From Thioalkalivibrio sp. AKL19 (GTDB taxonomy: Bacteria; Pseudomonadota; Gammaproteobacteria; Ectothiorhodospirales; Ectothiorhodospiraceae), in assembly GCF_000420165.1 (NCBI RefSeq), contig NZ_ATUK01000012.1, forward strand, positions 1-64,000: DNA of 64,000 nucleotides, in the 5' to 3' direction. The position numbers and the translations under genes were made by a program. The stretch's first letter is position 1; every line of letters begins with the position of its first letter. Under the pieces are notes generated by a model, which made no database searches, had not been told where the DNA came from, and saw only the letters and a program-made list of their open reading frames with translations. Shown here one piece after another: positions 24,267 through 33,840 of the stretch.

Positions 24267-26354
24267 TCAGGACTCGGGCTCGACCGCCTTCATGCTCAGA
24301 CGAATGCGACCCTGCTTGTCCACCTCCAGCACGCGCACGGTCACGGAATCCCCCTCGGAGAGGAAATCGCCGACGTTCTCGACCCGCTCGTCGGAGATCT
24401 GCGAGATATGCACCAGGCCGTCGCGGCCCGGAAGGATCGAGACGAACGCGCCGAAGTCCATGATCTTGGCCACCTTGCCGGTGTACTGGCGACCCACCTC
24501 GATATCCGCGGTCAATTCCTCGATACGGCGCTTGGCCTCGAGCCCGGCCGCCTGGTCGGTGGAGGCGACCTTCACCGTACCGTCGTCCTGGATGTCGATG
24601 CTCGCACCGGTCTCCTCGGTCAGGGCACGGATGGTCGCCCCGCCCTTGCCGATCACGTCACGGATCTTGTCCGGATTGATCTTCATGGTGATGAAACGCG
24701 GCGCGTGCGAGGACATCTCTTCACGGTGCCGCGGCAGCGCCTCGTTCATGCAGCCGAGGATATGCATGCGGCCCTCGCGCGCCTGCGCCAGCGCCTGCTC
24801 CATGATCTCGCGGGTGATGCCGTCGATCTTGATGTCCATCTGCAGGGCGGTGACGCCGTCCGAGGTCCCGGCGACCTTGAAGTCCATGTCACCAAGATGA
24901 TCCTCGTCGCCCAGGATGTCGGAGAGCACCGCGAAGCGTTCGCCTTCCTTGATCAGGCCCATGGCGATCCCCGCGACCGGGGCCTTCAGCGGCACACCGG
25001 CATCCATTAGCGCCAGCGAGGTACCACAGACCGAGGCCATCGAACTGGACCCGTTGGATTCGGTGATCTCGGAAACCACGCGGATCACGTAGGGGAAGTC
25101 GGTCTCGCTCGGCATGACCGCCTGTACACCGCGCTTGGCGAGTCGCCCGTGACCGATCTCGCGGCGCTTGGGCGTGCCGACGAAACCGGTCTCGCCGGTG
25201 CAGTAGGGCGGAAAGTTGTAATGCAGCATGAAGCGGTCGCGGCGCTCGCCTTCCAGGGCGTCGATCACCTGCGCATCGCGGTCGGTCCCAAGGGTCGCAA
25301 CCACCATCGCCTGCGTCTCGCCTCGCGTGAACACCGCGGACCCGTGCGCGCGCGGCAGCACGCTCGTATCCACGTGGATCGGGCGCACCGTCTTGGTGTC
25401 GCGGCCATCGATGCGCGGGTTGCCGTCGAGGATGCGATCCCGCACCAGGCGGTACTCGAGGTCGTGGAATGCCGTCTTTACATCGTCCGCGCCGGGCCCG
25501 GACTCGTCCTCGCTGGCCAGGGCCTCCACGGCCTTGCCGCGCAGCTCGCCAATGCGCTGGGTGCGTGCCTGCTTCTCGGCGATCTGGTACGCCTCGACGA
25601 GCTCACTGCCAACCACGCCCTTGACCTGGTCCTCCAGCGACTCGATGGATACCGGCGGCTGCCAGTCCCAGGCGGGCTTGCCGGCCTCGGCAGCCAGCTC
25701 CCGGATCGCCTGGATGGCGGCCTGCATCTGCTCGTGACCGAACATCACCGCGCCCAGCATCGCCTCTTCGGAGAGCTGATTGGCCTCGGATTCCACCATC
25801 AGCACGGCGTTCTCGGTCCCCGCCACGACCAGGTCGAGGTCGGATTCCTCCAGGGCGCTGTAGGTAGGGTTCAGCAGGTACTCGCCAGCGCGGTAACCGA
25901 CGCGCGCGGCGCCGATCGGGCCGGCAAACGGCACGCCGGACAGCGCCAGCGCCGCGGAGGTGCCAAGCATCGCGGGGATGTCGGGGTCCACCTCGGGGTT
26001 GATCGACATCACGGTCGCCACCACCTGGGTCTCGTTCTTGAAGCCCTCGGGGAACAGCGGACGGATCGGGCGATCAATCAGTCGGCAGGTCAGGGTCTCC
26101 TTCTCGCTCGGACGCCCCTCGCGCTTGAAGAACCCGCCGGGGATCTTGCCGGCCGCGTAGGTGCGTTCCTGATAGTTCACGGTCAGGGGGAAGAAGTCGC
26201 GTCCCGGATCCGCGTCCTTGCGGGCCACCACGGTGACCAGAACCACGGTCTCGGCCATGTTGACGAGGACGGCGCCACTGGCCTGGCGGGCGATGTCACC
26301 GGTCTCGAAGGTGACGGTATGGTTTCCGTACTGAAACGACTTCTTGTATGCCAC
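24267..26354 (-). CDS. pnp: Polyribonucleotide nucleotidyltransferase (PNPase)
   Basis: A 695-residue phosphorolytic 3'-5' exoribonuclease and degradosome component. It has two RNase PH-like domains (about residues 1-220 and 300-540) around a helical linker, then a KH domain ([20 protein letters not shown], about 555-610) and an S1 domain ([17 protein letters not shown] to the end). The length is typical. The start codon is GTG. It lies 122 nt downstream of rpsO across a GC hairpin, the classic rpsO-pnp arrangement, in which pnp mRNA is also subject to RNase III processing and autocontrol in E. coli. Confidence 0.97.
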   Translation of the reverse strand: MAYKKSFQYGNHTVTFETGDIARQASGAVLVNMAETVVLVTVVARKDADPGRDFFPLTVNYQERTYAAGKIPGGFFKREGRPSEKETLTCRLIDRPIRPLFPEGFKNETQVVATVMSINPEVDPDIPAMLGTSAALALSGVPFAGPIGAARVGYRAGEYLLNPTYSALEESDLDLVVAGTENAVLMVESEANQLSEEAMLGAVMFGHEQMQAAIQAIRELAAEAGKPAWDWQPPVSIESLEDQVKGVVGSELVEAYQIAEKQARTQRIGELRGKAVEALASEDESGPGADDVKTAFHDLEYRLVRDRILDGNPRIDGRDTKTVRPIHVDTSVLPRAHGSAVFTRGETQAMVVATLGTDRDAQVIDALEGERRDRFMLHYNFPPYCTGETGFVGTPKRREIGHGRLAKRGVQAVMPSETDFPYVIRVVSEITESNGSSSMASVCGTSLALMDAGVPLKAPVAGIAMGLIKEGERFAVLSDILGDEDHLGDMDFKVAGTSDGVTALQMDIKIDGITREIMEQALAQAREGRMHILGCMNEALPRHREEMSSHAPRFITMKINPDKIRDVIGKGGATIRALTEETGASIDIQDDGTVKVASTDQAAGLEAKRRIEELTADIEVGRQYTGKVAKIMDFGAFVSILPGRDGLVHISQISDERVENVGDFLSEGDSVTVRVLEVDKQGRIRLSMKAVEPES

Positions 26355-26436
26355 GTTATTTCCCGTTTCCCGTGTTCATGCGACGTTGATGCCTGAATTC
26401 TAGCCTTCGCGGGACGTTTGCGCGGCCCCGAAAGCG

Positions 26437-26467
26437 AACGGGCCCGCACCAGTGGCGCGGGCCCGTT
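26437..26467 (-). terminator. rpsO-pnp intergenic hairpin
   Basis: AACGGGCCCGC and GCGGGCCCGTT form an 11-bp stem directly after rpsO. A T-rich tract is lacking, so readthrough into pnp is expected. It may act as the rpsO attenuator or as an RNase processing stem. Confidence 0.6.
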
Positions 26468-26476
26468 GTGCCAGCC

Positions 26477-26746
26477 TTAGCGGCGCAGCCCAAGCTCCTG
26501 AACCAGGGCCTGATAGCGGTCCTGGTCGTGGCGCTTGAGGTAGGTCAGCAGCTTGCGACGCTGGCTGACCATCTTCAGCAGCCCGCGGCGCGAGTGATGA
26601 TCCTGCTTGTGCTTGTCGAAATGCCCCATCAGATGCTGGATGCGGGCCGTCAGCAGCGCGACCTGGACCTCCGGCGAACCGGTGTCGTTGGCATCGCGCT
26701 TGTGCTTCTCGACGATGGCCGATTTTTCTTCGGTAGTGAGCGACAT
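26477..26746 (-). CDS. rpsO: 30S ribosomal protein S15
   Basis: An 89-residue protein, the standard length, with [36 protein letters not shown] and the C-terminal LLTYLKR. It binds the central domain of 16S rRNA and forms an intersubunit bridge. AGGAG lies about 10 nt before the ATG. The 112-nt space before it probably holds its own promoter and the autoregulatory leader known from other species. Confidence 0.98.
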   Translation of the reverse strand: MSLTTEEKSAIVEKHKRDANDTGSPEVQVALLTARIQHLMGHFDKHKQDHHSRRGLLKMVSQRRKLLTYLKRHDQDRYQALVQELGLRR

Positions 26747-26810
26747 GAAAACCTGACTCCTGAGATTTCTAGACCGTTAATCGACCAGTGGCGCTGGCGA
26801 TAGGCGCGCA

Positions 26811-26838
26811 ATGGTAGCACGACGCACGCGGCCATGAA
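26811..26838 (-). promoter_or_regulatory. Possible internal promoter for rpsO-pnp
   Basis: On the minus strand TTCATG and TACCAT are separated by 16 nt in the truB-rpsO spacer, about 65 nt upstream of the rpsO ATG. An rpsO promoter is known at this place in E. coli. The match here is modest. Confidence 0.35.
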
Positions 26839-26858
26839 CAGAAAACAACCCGGCGCGC

Positions 26859-27818
26859 TCAGGCCGCCGGCACGAACAGACGCCGCGCCCGAACCTGCCC
26901 CTGATCGTCGCGCACGCCCACCGCCAGGAAGCGACGGTCGGCATCGAATATCCGCACCAGCGGCCAGCCGGTTTCCGCCTCCAGCGGGGCATCGGGCGCA
27001 CCCGGGGACTGTGCCAGTACCGCGCCGGCGCCGGCCGGATTGCCATGACGCATGGCGGCGCTGGCGGCCGCATCCAGCGTCACGGCCGGCCAGTGCGCCA
27101 GCGCCGTCTGTGCGGGTTGCAGCAGGGCCTCGATGGCGGGCGCCCCACCCGCCTCGAAGGCGGCCTCGATGGCCTCCAGCGACACCATCGCGGACGCATC
27201 GAAGTGACCATGCCCCACCCGGTGCAGGGTATCCACCGCCGCGCCACAACCGAGCACGTGGCCGATATCGGCCACCAGCGACCGGATATAGGTCCCCTTG
27301 GAGCAATGCACCTCAAGCCGCAGGCGATCCGGGGCCGTCTGCTCGATGCGGAGGGAATGGATGCGCACGGCGCGCGGGGGCCGGTCGACCTCCACGCCCT
27401 GGCGGGCGAGTTCGTACAGCCGCCGGCCCTGGTGCTTCAGCGCCGAGACCATGGGCGGCACCTGCGCCTGTTCGCCACTGAAGCGCTGCTCCAGTTCGCG
27501 AAGGGTCGCCGGCGCGATCTCCGGAACAACCGCCTCGCGGATCACCGCGCCATCGAGATCCGCGCTGTCGGTCTCCACACCCAGGCGCGCCTCGGCGATG
27601 TAGCGCTTGTCCGCATCCAGCAGCCAGCCGGAGACCTTGGTGGCCTGCCCGAAGCACAACGGCAAAAGGCCGGTCGCCCGCGGGTCCAGTGCCCCGGTAT
27701 GACCGGCCTTCTTCGCCTGCAACAGATACTTGACCCGGCCAAGCGCCTGGTTGGAACTGCGCCCGCGCGGCTTGTCCAGCAACAGGATGCCGTCGACCTC
27801 GCGCCGCTTGCCCGCCAT
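26859..27818 (-). CDS. truB: tRNA pseudouridine(55) synthase
   Basis: A 319-residue enzyme converting U55 to pseudouridine in the T-loop of tRNAs. The catalytic region is visible as GHTGALDP with its aspartate (about residue 48), with DGILLLDKP near the start and the late VHCSKGTYIRSLVADIG motif. The C-terminal 70 residues form the PUA-like extension. The ATG at 27818 was chosen because it avoids overlap with rbfA and begins at the usual MAGKRRxVDGILLLDKP pattern. It is followed by rpsO in the conserved operon. Confidence 0.95.
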   Translation of the reverse strand: MAGKRREVDGILLLDKPRGRSSNQALGRVKYLLQAKKAGHTGALDPRATGLLPLCFGQATKVSGWLLDADKRYIAEARLGVETDSADLDGAVIREAVVPEIAPATLRELEQRFSGEQAQVPPMVSALKHQGRRLYELARQGVEVDRPPRAVRIHSLRIEQTAPDRLRLEVHCSKGTYIRSLVADIGHVLGCGAAVDTLHRVGHGHFDASAMVSLEAIEAAFEAGGAPAIEALLQPAQTALAHWPAVTLDAAASAAMRHGNPAGAGAVLAQSPGAPDAPLEAETGWPLVRIFDADRRFLAVGVRDDQGQVRARRLFVPAA

Positions 27819-27849
27819 GGAAGAACCGTCCGGCCGGATACGCGCGGCC

Positions 27850-28311
27850 TCAGGCCCCGCGTTCCGGTCCTTCGCCGGGCTCGCGTCCGTGATCTCCGTC
27901 TTCATCCGGAGCATCGCCCGTCCGCGATTCCGCGTCGTCGGCATGATGCGCCCGGTCCTCTGCCAGCGCCTGGTCGATCAGCGAAGATAGATGGGCACCG
28001 CGCTCCGGGGTGTCGTCGTAGACAAAACGCAGCTGCGGCACCGACCGCAGCCGCATGCGCTGGCCCAGTGCCCGGCGCAGGAAGCCGGCCGCATTGTTCA
28101 GCCCTTTCTGCGCTTCCTGGCCCTTTTCCGCACCCCCCAGCTGGGTGAAGAACACCCGGGCATGGGCGAGATCACGCGAGACCTCGACACCGGCCAGGGT
28201 AATCATGCCCACGCGCGGGTCCTTGACCTCCATGCGGATCAGCTCGGCCAGCTCGCGCTGGATCTGCTCGCCGACACGGTCCGAGCGATGGAAATCACGG
28301 TTCCCGGGCAT
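27850..28311 (-). CDS. rbfA: 30S ribosome-binding factor A
   Basis: A 153-residue KH-fold factor needed for 16S 5'-end maturation and cold growth. Recognisable parts are RVGEQIQRELAELI, VEVSRDLAHARVFFT and LRSVPQLRFVYDD. The last 30 residues form an acidic, glycine-rich tail that is longer than in E. coli. Its ATG overlaps the infB stop by one base (TGATG), so translation is coupled to initiation factor 2. Confidence 0.95.
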   Translation of the reverse strand: MPGNRDFHRSDRVGEQIQRELAELIRMEVKDPRVGMITLAGVEVSRDLAHARVFFTQLGGAEKGQEAQKGLNNAAGFLRRALGQRMRLRSVPQLRFVYDDTPERGAHLSSLIDQALAEDRAHHADDAESRTGDAPDEDGDHGREPGEGPERGA

Positions 28312-31055
28312 CAGAGCGTCCGGGCCACCTCGACGCGCTGGAAGACCTCAATCTGGTCACCCGCCTTCACGTCGTTGTAGTTCTTCACCGCGATACCGCA
28401 CTCGGTACCGGCCTTGACCTCGTTCACGTCCTCCTTGAAGCGACGCAGGCTCTCCAGCTCGCCCTCGTAGATCACCACGTTGTCGCGCAGCACGCGAATC
28501 GGGTTGCCACGCTTGACCGCGCCCTCGACCACCAGGCAGCCCGCGACCTGGCCAAAGCCCGAGGCCTTGAACACGTCGCGCACCTCGGCCAGACCGATGA
28601 CCTCTTCGCGGATCTCCGCCGAGAGCAGGCCGGACAGCGCCTGTTTCACGTCGTCGATGGCCTCGTAGATGACCGAGTAATAGCGCACGTCGATCTCGTT
28701 CTCGGCCGCCAGGCGCTTGGCCCCGGCATCGGCACGCACGTTGAATGCGATCACGATCGCCTCGGAGGCCATCGCCAGGTTCATGTCGGACTCGGAGATC
28801 CCGCCCACACCGGCGGACACCACCTTCACCCGGACCTCGTCGGTCGACAACTTGACCAGCGACTCGCGCAGCGCCTCGGCCGACCCCTGGACATCCGCCT
28901 TGATCAGGATGTTCACGGTGGCGATCTCGCCTTCCTGCATCTGGTTGAAGATGTTCTCCAGCTTGGCCGCCTGCTGCGCGGCCAGCTTGCGCTCGCGCTG
29001 CTTGGTGTCGCGGTGCTCGGCCACCTCGCGGGCGGTCTTGTCGTCCGCGACCACCAGGACCTCGTCGCCCGCCTCCGGCACGCCGGAGAGCCCGAGGACC
29101 TCCACCGGCATCGACGGACCGACTTCCTTCACCGCCGTACCGGTATCATCGAACATCGCCCGCACGCGACCGTATTCCTTGCCCGAGAGCAGGATGTCGC
29201 CGTGCTTGAGCTTGCCGGACTGCACGAGGATGGTCGCGACCGGGCCACGCCCCTTCTCCAGGCGCGATTCGATCACCACGCCACGGGCTGGACCTTCGTC
29301 CGGGGCCTTCAGCTCCATCACCTCGGCCTGCAGGCCCAGGGCCTCGAGGAGTTCGTCGATCCCCTGCCCGGTATGGGCAGAGACATGGATGAACTGGGTA
29401 TCGCCGCCCCAAGCCTCCGGGATCACTTCGTGCTGGGCCAGTTCGTTCATGACCCGGTCCGGTTCGGCTTCTGGCTTGTCGACCTTGTTTACCGCGACCA
29501 CAACGGGCACACCCGCCGCCTTCGCATGCTGGATCGCCTCTATGGTCTGCGGCATCACGCCATCATCCGCGGCCACCACCAGGATCACGATATCCGTGGA
29601 CTGCGCGCCACGGGCACGCATAGCGGTAAACGCGGCATGTCCCGGCGTATCCAGGAAGGTCACGCCATCGTGATTGTTCTTCACGTGGTAGGCGCCGATG
29701 TGCTGGGTAATCCCGCCGGCCTCGCCAGACGCGACCTTCTCCTTGCGGATGTAGTCCAGCAGCGAGGTCTTCCCGTGGTCGACGTGTCCCATGACCGTGA
29801 CCACCGGGGGACGCGGCTTGGCCTCGGCGTTCTGTTCGAGACCGGTATCGATCTCGTCCTCCACCGACGTCTCCTTCGCGGCGATCGGCTTGTGGCCCAT
29901 CTCCTCGACCACCAGCATCGCGGTGTCCTGGTCGATGGACTGGTTGATGGTGGCCATCACACCCATGCCCATCAGGGCCTTGATCAGCTGCGGGGCCTTG
30001 ATCGCCATCGCCTGGGCCAGATCGGCCACGGTGATGGTCTCCGGCACCTCGACCTCGCGCACCACCGGAGCGGTCGGCTTGGCAAAGCCGTGCTTGCTGG
30101 TCACCGCCTGGGCGGCGGCGGACTGGGCCTTGCGGCTCTCGCCCTTCTTGCGGCGGCCGCGACGATCGCCAGCCACGTGCAGTTCCTTGCGGTCGTCCTT
30201 GCGGCCACCCTTGCGGGCGCCCTTGCCGGACTTGGCATCGCCTTCCGGCGCCGCCGGCGCGGCCGCCCGGGCCGCGGCCTCGCGCTCCAGACGCGCCTGC
30301 TCTTCCTTCTCGCGCTTGGCTTCCTGGGCCTCCAGTTCCTTCTGACGACGCTTCACGCGTTCCTCGCGGTCGGCGGCTTCCTGCTTGCGCGCCTCGGAGG
30401 CCTTGCGCTGGGCCTCGCGCTCGGCCTCGACCTGCAGCGCCAGTTGCTCGGTCCGGCTCAGCGGACGCTTCGGCTTGGCCGGCGCCTCTTCAACGGGCTC
30501 CGGTTCCGGCGCGGGCTCTTCGGCCGGCGCCTCTTCAGCCACCTCGGGTTCCGGCTCGGCCGGCGTCTCTTCCACGGGTTCCGGCTCCGCGGCGGGCGTA
30601 TCTTCGGCGGCCGGGGTCTCCTCCACCGGGGCCTCGGCCGCGGGCTCTTCCACCGGGGCGACGGATGCACGGGTCTCCTCGGGGGCCTCCGGAGCCGGGG
30701 CCTGTTCCTCGGCCGCCGGTTCCTCTTCCACCGGCGCCTCGGGCTGGGCCTCGGCCGGCTTGCGCTTCAGGGTACGCTTCTTGCGCACCTCGACGTTGAC
30801 CGTCTTTGAGCGGCCCTGACCGGAGCTGACCTTGAGGGTCTGCGCCTGGGTCCGGCGCTTCAGGGTCACACGCCCGGACTCGCCGCCCTCGCCGTGCGAC
30901 TGGCGGAGGTGATCGAGCAGCTTGCGCTTCTCGGCATCGGTGATCGCCGCCTCGGGACCATCGACGTCGACGCCCGCCTCCTTGAGCTGAACCATGAGGC
31001 GGTCAACCGGTGTCCCCACCGATTCCGCGAATTGCTGCACTGTCATTTGCGCCAT
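28311..31055 (-). CDS. infB: Translation initiation factor IF-2
   Basis: A 914-residue GTPase that positions initiator tRNA on the 30S subunit. An N-terminal IF2_N domain ([20 protein letters not shown]) is followed by a long linker. Residues about 108-192 are a Pro/Glu/Ala-rich acidic stretch and about 195-300 a highly charged Lys/Arg/Glu helical region. The G domain starts near 415 with GHVDHGKTS, then DTPGHAAF and NKVDKP, followed by the C1 and C2 domains. GGAGGT lies 7 nt before the chosen ATG. In E. coli the gene yields shorter isoforms from internal starts; that cannot be judged here. Confidence 0.97.
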   Translation of the reverse strand: MAQMTVQQFAESVGTPVDRLMVQLKEAGVDVDGPEAAITDAEKRKLLDHLRQSHGEGGESGRVTLKRRTQAQTLKVSSGQGRSKTVNVEVRKKRTLKRKPAEAQPEAPVEEEPAAEEQAPAPEAPEETRASVAPVEEPAAEAPVEETPAAEDTPAAEPEPVEETPAEPEPEVAEEAPAEEPAPEPEPVEEAPAKPKRPLSRTEQLALQVEAEREAQRKASEARKQEAADREERVKRRQKELEAQEAKREKEEQARLEREAAARAAAPAAPEGDAKSGKGARKGGRKDDRKELHVAGDRRGRRKKGESRKAQSAAAQAVTSKHGFAKPTAPVVREVEVPETITVADLAQAMAIKAPQLIKALMGMGVMATINQSIDQDTAMLVVEEMGHKPIAAKETSVEDEIDTGLEQNAEAKPRPPVVTVMGHVDHGKTSLLDYIRKEKVASGEAGGITQHIGAYHVKNNHDGVTFLDTPGHAAFTAMRARGAQSTDIVILVVAADDGVMPQTIEAIQHAKAAGVPVVVAVNKVDKPEAEPDRVMNELAQHEVIPEAWGGDTQFIHVSAHTGQGIDELLEALGLQAEVMELKAPDEGPARGVVIESRLEKGRGPVATILVQSGKLKHGDILLSGKEYGRVRAMFDDTGTAVKEVGPSMPVEVLGLSGVPEAGDEVLVVADDKTAREVAEHRDTKQRERKLAAQQAAKLENIFNQMQEGEIATVNILIKADVQGSAEALRESLVKLSTDEVRVKVVSAGVGGISESDMNLAMASEAIVIAFNVRADAGAKRLAAENEIDVRYYSVIYEAIDDVKQALSGLLSAEIREEVIGLAEVRDVFKASGFGQVAGCLVVEGAVKRGNPIRVLRDNVVIYEGELESLRRFKEDVNEVKAGTECGIAVKNYNDVKAGDQIEVFQRVEVARTL

Positions 31056-31133
31056 GGCGCCTACCTCCATTCCAGATTCTTTTCAGGCCAGCCGACAGCC
31101 TGTGATACGGGTTCGCGATGCCAGCGACCGGGG

Positions 31134-32630
31134 TTAGTCCCCGGTCTCGAACCACGGGGCGCGCGCCGTCATGATCAGCGCCGACGCCTCTTCCGTATCC
31201 AGGCCGGTCATCTCGACCACATCGTCGGATGCCTGCTCCGCCAGGTCCTCCATGGTGCACACGCCGTGTGACGCCAGCTTGTTCGCCAGCGCCGCCGTCA
31301 TGCCGTCCATGTTGAGCAAATCCTCCGCGGGCTGATAACCCTCGCGACCTTCCTCGGCCGCGATGGCCTTGGTCAGGAGCGCATCGCTCGCGCGGTTGCG
31401 CAACTCCTCGACCATGTCCTCGTCGAACTCCTCGATGGCCAGCAACTCGGCCTCGTCCACATAGGCCACCTCGTCCAGGGTGGTAAAGCCTTCCTGGACC
31501 AGAATGCCGGCGACTTCCTCGTCGACATCCAGGGCCCCCATGAAGAAGGTGACCAGCTGCTGTGCCTCGGCCTCGCTCTTCTCGGCCGCCTGTTCCTCGG
31601 TCATCACGTTCAGTTCCCAGCCAGTCAGCTGGGAGGCCAGACGGATGTTCTGCCCGCCACGGCCGATGGCCAGCGACAACTTGTCTTCCTCGACCGCGAT
31701 GTCCATCGACTGCTTGTCCTCGTCGACCACGATCGACAGGACCTCGGCCGGCGACATCGCGTTGATCACGAACTGCGCCGGGTTTTCATCCCAGACGATG
31801 ATGTCGATACGCTCGCCGGCGAGTTCGTTGGAGACCGACTGCACGCGTGACCCGCGCATGCCGACGCACGCGCCCACCGGGTCGAGGCGTGAATCGTTGG
31901 AGCGCACGGCGATCTTGGCACGCATGCCCGGATCGCGGGCCGCACCCATGATGTCGATGATGTTCTGACCGACCTCGGGCACCTCGAGCTTGAACAGCTC
32001 GATCAGGAACTCCGGCGCCGTCCGGCTGAGGATCAGCTGCGGCCCACGCGCCTCGGGGCGGATCTCCTTCAGGAATCCGCGCAGACGGTCGTTGGTGCGC
32101 ACCGTCTCGCGCGGAATCATGTGTTCCCGCGGGATCAGCGCCTCGGCATTGTTGCCCAGGTCCACGTAGGTGCCGTTGCGATCGGTGCGCTTGACGATCC
32201 CCATCACCAGCGTGCCGACACGATCCTGATATTCCTCGACCACCTTGGCGCGCTCGGCCTCGCGCACCTTCTGCACGATGACCTGCTTCGCGGTCTGCGC
32301 CGCGATGCGCCCGAAGTCCACGGCCTCGACCGGCTCCTCCATGACGTCGCCCACCTGGGCGTCCGGGTTCTTCTGCCGGGCATAGGACAGCAGGATCTGG
32401 TACTCCGGGGATTCGAACTCCGGATCCTCGTCGTCCACCACGGTCCAGCGGCGGAAGGCCTCGTAGTCGCCTTCCTCGCGGTCGATGCTCACGCGGACGT
32501 CCATCTTGCCGCCGTGGTACTTGCGAGTCGCCATCGCCAGGGCCGATTCCAGGGCGTCGAAGATGATGTCCTTCTCCACTCCCTTCTCGTTCGCCACGGC
32601 ATCGGCGACCAGCAGGATCTCCTTGTTCAT
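31134..32630 (-). CDS. nusA: Transcription termination/antitermination protein NusA
   Basis: A 498-residue RNA polymerase-binding protein. The N-terminal domain (1-130) is followed by S1 (GTLVMGIVKRTDRNGTYVDL), KH1 and KH2 (about 200-345, with VGACVGMRGSRVQSV and LAIGRGGQNIRLAS). Two acidic helix-hairpin-helix repeats (AR1 and AR2, about 365-498) end the protein, as in gammaproteobacteria. It modulates pausing, termination and antitermination, and in E. coli controls its own operon at the terminators after metY, a pair of which is present here. Confidence 0.97.
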   Translation of the reverse strand: MNKEILLVADAVANEKGVEKDIIFDALESALAMATRKYHGGKMDVRVSIDREEGDYEAFRRWTVVDDEDPEFESPEYQILLSYARQKNPDAQVGDVMEEPVEAVDFGRIAAQTAKQVIVQKVREAERAKVVEEYQDRVGTLVMGIVKRTDRNGTYVDLGNNAEALIPREHMIPRETVRTNDRLRGFLKEIRPEARGPQLILSRTAPEFLIELFKLEVPEVGQNIIDIMGAARDPGMRAKIAVRSNDSRLDPVGACVGMRGSRVQSVSNELAGERIDIIVWDENPAQFVINAMSPAEVLSIVVDEDKQSMDIAVEEDKLSLAIGRGGQNIRLASQLTGWELNVMTEEQAAEKSEAEAQQLVTFFMGALDVDEEVAGILVQEGFTTLDEVAYVDEAELLAIEEFDEDMVEELRNRASDALLTKAIAAEEGREGYQPAEDLLNMDGMTAALANKLASHGVCTMEDLAEQASDDVVEMTGLDTEEASALIMTARAPWFETGD

Positions 32631-32705
32631 GTCTTGCCTCTCCGCACTCGGCAGTCGCCTGCCGATTCAACAAAAGCGTAGCAGCGCCCTGTACGACAGC
32701 CGCCT

Positions 32706-33161
32706 TTACAGCTGTTCGAGGACCCGCGCGTTATGGATGGCGGCCAGCGGCAGCTCGTAGGCCATGCCGTCCACTTCCACTTCGATCATGGGATCGTCCA
32801 CCGACAGCAACATGCCGCGGAAATTGCGGCGGTCGTGCTCCGGCCACGACAGGCGCACCTTCACCGGGTGGCCGATGTAGCGACGGAACTGCTCGGGGGT
32901 GAAAAGGGGGCGTTCCACCCCCGGGCTGGATACTTCCAGGGTGTAGTTGCCCTTCAGGATCTGCTCGACTTCCAGCACCGCGCCGACCTGTTCGCTGACG
33001 CGTGCGCAATCATCTACCGTGACGCCATTCTCGCCATCAATGAAAATGCGCACCACGGGCGGCTTGGAACCGGCATGATACTCCAGCCCCCACAGCTCCA
33101 TACCCTCCCCCTCGACCACCGGGGTTAGCAGCGTATTCAGTTGTTCGGCCTTTTGCGACAA
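32706..33161 (-). CDS. rimP: Ribosome maturation factor RimP
   Basis: A protein of about 151 residues required for 30S assembly. It shows the RimP pattern: LLTPVVEGEGMELWGLEY, VVRIFIDGENGVTVDDCARVS, YTLEVSSPGVERPL and RGMLLSVDD. The best start is TTG at 33161, at the beginning of LSQKAEQLNTLL, with GAG upstream. A longer reading from 33206 would begin inside the terminator hairpin that precedes the gene and is unlikely. It is the first protein gene of the nusA-infB operon. Confidence 0.9.
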   Translation of the reverse strand: MSQKAEQLNTLLTPVVEGEGMELWGLEYHAGSKPPVVRIFIDGENGVTVDDCARVSEQVGAVLEVEQILKGNYTLEVSSPGVERPLFTPEQFRRYIGHPVKVRLSWPEHDRRNFRGMLLSVDDPMIEVEVDGMAYELPLAAIHNARVLEQL

Positions 33162-33203
33162 GGGCGTCTCGATCAACTCCGTCCCGTTGGCGGGACCCGG
33201 AAA

Positions 33204-33228
33204 CAAAAAAAGGGCGCCGAACGCCCCT
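33204..33228 (-). terminator. Rho-independent terminator immediately before rimP
   Basis: On the minus strand GGGGCGTTCGGCGCCC is followed by seven T residues. It ends about 40 nt before the rimP start, after the initiator tRNA and its own terminator, so all read-through transcription into rimP-nusA-infB must pass it. Antitermination by NusA or partial read-through is the expected control. Confidence 0.75.
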
Positions 33229-33323
33229 CGTACACCTCTGAAGATGACAGCGGCACCGTGGGTGCCACGAGGCGCGCGGGAGCGCGGCCCAAGGGCGATT
33301 CGCCAGCGGCGACCTCCCTTAAC

Positions 33324-33346
33324 AAAAAGGCCCCGTACGGGGCCTC
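33324..33346 (-). terminator. Terminator after tRNA-fMet
   Basis: On the minus strand GGCCCCGTACGGGGCC, a perfect palindrome, is followed by TTTTTG. It lies 10 nt after the CCA of the initiator tRNA and is the first of two terminators before rimP. Confidence 0.8.
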
Positions 33347-33355
33347 TCTGACAAT

Positions 33356-33432
33356 TGGTAGCGGGGGCAGGATTTGAACCTGCGACCTTCGGGTTATGAG
33401 CCCGACGAGCTGCCAGACTGCTCCACCCCGCA
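33356..33432 (-). tRNA. metY: Initiator tRNA-fMet (CAT), metY position
   Basis: A 77-nt tRNA on the minus strand with anticodon CAT. The three consecutive G:C pairs next to the anticodon loop (CGGG and CCCG) and an unpaired first position (T1 opposite T72) are hallmarks of the initiator. CCA is encoded. It lies directly upstream of rimP-nusA-infB, as metY does in E. coli, and has its own promoter and terminator. Confidence 0.97.
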
Positions 33433-33445
33433 TCCGAGACGCAGA

Positions 33446-33475
33446 ACTATACCAAAGCGCCGGCCCGCCCCGCAA
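33446..33475 (-). promoter_or_regulatory. Sigma-70-type promoter for metY-rimP-nusA-infB
   Basis: On the minus strand TTGCGG and TATAGT are separated by 18 nt, with the start predicted about 7 nt before the mature tRNA. The spacer is very GC-rich and a GC-rich discriminator (TCTGCG) follows, as in growth-rate-controlled stable-RNA promoters. Confidence 0.65.
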
Positions 33476-33492
33476 GGGCTGCCGACGATTAT

Positions 33493-33837
33493 TTACCGGG
33501 TCCGGCGCTGGCCGGTGCGCAGATGAGGCCGCAGGTCGTAGCGCCAGATGTAACCCGGCAGCGCGAACATCGCGAACAGCGACAGGGTGATCACGTAGAA
33601 CTCCCAGCCCTGTGGGTGGATGCCGCCCGTCGCCTGGAACTCCAGGCCCTTGCCAATGGCTCCCACCAGGAAATAGAGCACGAGCCATTCGCCGATCCGG
33701 GTCCAGGGACCCTTGGTCCCGCTCTCCGGGAGCACCATCAAGCCGATGCGCTCACTCAACCAGGGCAGGTTCGCGCTGACGAACGCGACGACCACAAACC
33801 CCCAGACCAGTACTTCAAACGGAATCCACTGTGTCAC
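33493..33837 (-). CDS. DUF2818 family small membrane protein
   Basis: A 114-residue protein with three membrane segments (about residues 8-25, 48-68 and 78-97) and a basic C-terminus. It begins 3 nt after the nuoN stop. The family DUF2818 occurs next to nuoN in betaproteobacteria and some gammaproteobacteria. A role with complex I is therefore suspected but not shown. Confidence 0.8.
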   Translation of the reverse strand: MTQWIPFEVLVWGFVVVAFVSANLPWLSERIGLMVLPESGTKGPWTRIGEWLVLYFLVGAIGKGLEFQATGGIHPQGWEFYVITLSLFAMFALPGYIWRYDLRPHLRTGQRRTR

Positions 33838-33840
33838 GAC

